A DNA stretch of 19,495 nucleotides from Gymnopilus junonius. Its lineage: Eukaryota; Basidiomycota; Agaricomycetes; Agaricales; Galerinaceae. Shown here piece by piece: positions 17,262 to 19,495 of the stretch. The notes beneath the pieces were generated by a model. It was not told the DNA's origin, did no database searches, and was given only the letters and a program-made list of their open reading frames with translations. The stretch is taken from assembly GCA_015501075.1 (NCBI GenBank), contig JADNYJ010000591.1:1-19495 (forward strand), read 5' to 3'. Every line of letters begins with the position of its first letter. Position 1 is the stretch's first letter. The position numbers were made by a program, and so were the translations under genes.

Positions 17262-17916
17262 TCAGTAATTGTGCGTGATCATGAAGGACGAAGGAGAGTG
17301 ATGGGACGTGGGATGTTCGATTAAGGCCCGTGCACTTTCTCATCATGATTTGAATGTTGATCGTGATCGTCTCTTCCTCTTTTAAAGCTCAAAAATTGGC
17401 ACATAAGTCTTGGTAAAGTAGAGAATATCCTGTAGAGGCTTAAAAGGGTTAACTATCAGTGTCAGAATGATTCAATTAACACTAAACGTATGTACGTTGA
17501 ACGAAATTTCTGTCGTCACGTGGTGCGCTAATGTCATCAATGCATCAAGTACACGCAACTGGTACTAACCGAGCACCCCACATCGACTCCAGATAATTTC
17601 AAAAATGTACAACACTGTTGCCTCGAGACACCTCTTTCCTTTTGAATATTTTGAATCTTGACAATCTCAATGGCCTCCTATCGCACCAAGCTTCGTAAAC
17701 TTTACCACCTCCTGGGTACAGAAGTCATTCGAAAAACAACTGCAGCGCCAGCTGTACACACTTTGGACCAGGACTAAAACAGTTTGAAATGGTGAAGTTG
17801 CGAAACCTTGACAGGCTTACGATATGAGGTTTCAGAAGTACCCTCAACGCATATTTATCCCCTTATAGTCGCTCATTTGGCCTTTGAATATGTCTCGTCG
17901 ATGAGGGGCCGTGGTT
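17262..17916. other. Divergent intergenic region between F-box copy 4 and the 17.9-kb gene
   Basis: No gene seen. TATTTATCC/CTTATAG at about 17850-17868 on +, roughly 50-65 bp before ATG 17917, is a weak TATA candidate. A tiny upstream ORF (17889-17903, ATG then TGA) precedes that start. Confidence 0.35.
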
Positions 17917-18667
17917 ATGTCCTTCATCCCGCGCCCTCAAAACACCTCTCACCCTATTCGTCCTGTCATTGCGCATGGTCTAGTTGGAAATGCCCTTGAG
18001 AACGATGTCCCTATTACAAGGCCTATAGGTGCGCTATTCCTTTCCTACAATTACAAACGCCTAATAGCTTGCTCTGGTAGCGATCGCTCTTGTCATAAGC
18101 GGCGTTATGTTTCTCATGTTCCTCGTATTTTTCCTAAGGGCACGCTTCTCGAAGAAAGGGGTTGTTCAGGCAAAGGCACCTCCCATTCTGGATTTAGAGG
18201 AAAATTCCCTGAAGAGCGACGGCCACGCCGAGCTGCTTCAATTGGAATTCCTCAAGTCTTGTTTCGACACCTACCCTCGCCGATCTGGGTTGTCGTCTCC
18301 CAGACTTGGATCCCTGATCCAGGCTCGGATACTCCAACTTCCATGCCGCGTTTTTGCTTTTCCTCTCATAATGGGTCCCCACAAGGCAACATTACGCTTC
18401 CACCTCCAGCCTACTCCTCTCGAGCACATTCCCTTGCATCACGTAAACCTCCTTCCATATCCTTCCTTAAACAAGCGCCACCATCGGCTGCTGGCTGAAC
18501 GATACACGTCATCCTTTTTCGCCATCTTAAAGGAAAAGAAATCGAAAATCTCTTCTTTCTCCTCCGCCTCCTATATCCCATCCCATCCCGCTCCCCGAAC
18601 CTCTTCTTCCCGGACCTCCGATAGAGCACGAATACGCACACAACCCCATGACCTACCTCATTCCTGA
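17917..18667 (+). CDS. Putative single-pass membrane protein (frame of the C-terminal half uncertain)
   Basis: Exon 1 (17917-18028) starts MSFIPRPQNTSHPIRP. An intron at 18029-18080 (GTGCGC...CTAATAG...GGTAG) joins it in phase to exon 2, giving a strong transmembrane segment IALVISGVMFLMFLVFFLR followed at once by basic residues (RFSKKG) and an acidic stretch (DLEENSLKSDGHAE). This looks like an N-out/C-in single-pass protein with a short extracellular part and no signal peptide. The exon-2 frame stays open to TAA... TGA at 18665-18667 (about 230 residues in all), but after about 18250 the overlapping frame 17911-18498 reads better, with LPPPAYS, a possible PPxY motif for WW-domain ubiquitin ligases. 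I do not recognise the family. Either a further intron or a frameshift lies near 18250-18300. Confidence 0.4.
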
Positions 18668-19213
18668 GTTGACCCCCATGTCACCTCTCCAAGTTCACGC
18701 CTCAGTCTCGTCTCAAGCCAGCGTGGACGCCCCCAAGTTTCCCTCCTATCTCAAATTAAACACGAACACAGAGACGTTGTATCGCATAACACTTCCACCT
18801 GCCGCTGCACCTGCCATGGCCCTCCATATGCATGCCTGAGCTGCCCCTCGTCCCGCCCTCGACCCATTTCTATGTCACCGCCCTCTGGGGTCTTTTCTGA
18901 AATGTCCCAAGGAAGGATCGTCGGACGCTTCATCTTCAACAGCGCCACAGATCGGCGGGCATTTTGAGTACTCGTCGGACAATTTATTGTATACCTCTTT
19001 TCCTTTCTATTCCAACATTCATTCTATTTGTTGCATTCTAGGGTACTCCCTGGAATCTACGCGACGTCTTTTGAATGTGTGCTGTGCTGTATCGTATATC
19101 TACGTCGTCTATCAAATGCTATGGAAGAAGGTAATTTCCTTCGCAGTACGCTATCCATTAATGAGACGGGGAGTGAAAAGAAATATAAGGTCCCAAGTGG
19201 GCATTATCGATGA
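18531..19213 (+). pseudogene. Protein-like 3' continuation in a third frame
   Basis: From about 18531 a third + frame gives low-Pro then ordered-looking sequence: PEPLLPGPPIEHEYAHN, MTYLIPELTPMSPLQVHASV, FPSYLKLNTNTETLYRITLP and PAAAPAMALHMHA, then TGA at 18837-18839. The same frame goes on with SSDASSSTAPQIGGHFEYSSD and runs into a good intron (18989-19041, GTATAC...TTCTAG), after which VLPGIYATSFECV continues to a stop at 19213. It may be the C-terminal part of the membrane-protein gene at 17917, with one stop and one or two frame changes, or a second small gene. Not recognised. Confidence 0.3.
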
Positions 19214-19495
19214 AGATTAAATCGTAATTAAATAGTCCAGACCATGCATGATAGCTTCGTCTACTCTAGTTCTTGCGTCTAAAAGAAGGGAGGATGCTGC
19301 CTTTGCGAATACGGAACATGTAAGTCAAAAAAAAACAAGGAAAACCTGATTCGTCGCAGTCAGTTTCGATTCGCAATTAACATACAAGAAAGTGTGACAT
19401 ACGTTGAATGCAATAAATGCCACTAAAATCCCAAAATTTCGCCAATGATGCGAGTAATAAATGTTGAATGCCGCGCCCAAGAACTCGTCCGTCGT
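19214..19495. other. AT-rich sequence at the right window edge
   Basis: No gene seen in these 282 bp; probably 3' UTR or intergenic DNA. Confidence 0.35.

Overview
The window looks like nuclear DNA of a mushroom-forming basidiomycete (Agaricomycete). This is inferred from the short introns (about 50-60 nt, GTRNGY donors, CTAAY-type branch points) and from gene families typical of that group: F-box proteins with a divergent leucine-rich tail, a BTB/POZ protein of the expanded Agaricomycete type, a Tsp2-type tetraspanin and small CsbD/Hmp1-like hydrophilic proteins. No bacterial operon, CRISPR array, rRNA or tRNA gene was seen.

Layout. 1-1172: 3' part of a WD-motif (beta-propeller-like) protein on +. 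1405-2417: four-exon BTB/POZ gene on +. 2465-3169: a 705-bp element with perfect 27-bp terminal inverted repeats flanked by TA. 3367-4090 and 5103-5880: tandem CsbD/Hmp1-like paralogues on -, with identical intron positions in their first two introns. A second TA-flanked inverted-repeat element (4131-4417, 287 bp) sits in the 5' leader of the first paralogue. 6357-7000 and 7253-8848: an internally deleted F-box pseudogene followed by an intact 531-codon F-box gene, both +. 9431-11445 (probably to about 11708): a Tsp2-family tetraspanin on -, the best conserved gene here. 12412-13740: a decayed gene of an uncharacterised Agaricomycete family on +. 13802-15308 and 15745-17261: two more F-box paralogues on -, both frameshifted. 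17917-19213: gene-like but frame-inconsistent sequence on +, including a likely single-pass membrane protein.

Taken together, the tetraspanin core, the BTB gene, one F-box gene and the partial first gene read cleanly, while most other genes carry a specific lesion: a splice-donor transition, a nonsense codon, an internal deletion, single-base frameshifts or a transposon in the leader. This fits a fast-turnover region of tandem F-box duplication and small DNA-transposon activity. Three frameshifts (F-box copies 3 and 4, tetraspanin N-terminus) each look like one base lost from a short homopolymer, so some 'pseudogenes' could be consensus errors. No clearly new multi-gene system was found. The strongest observations are the two TA-flanked elements, one with gene-like cargo and one separating a gene from its TATA box.
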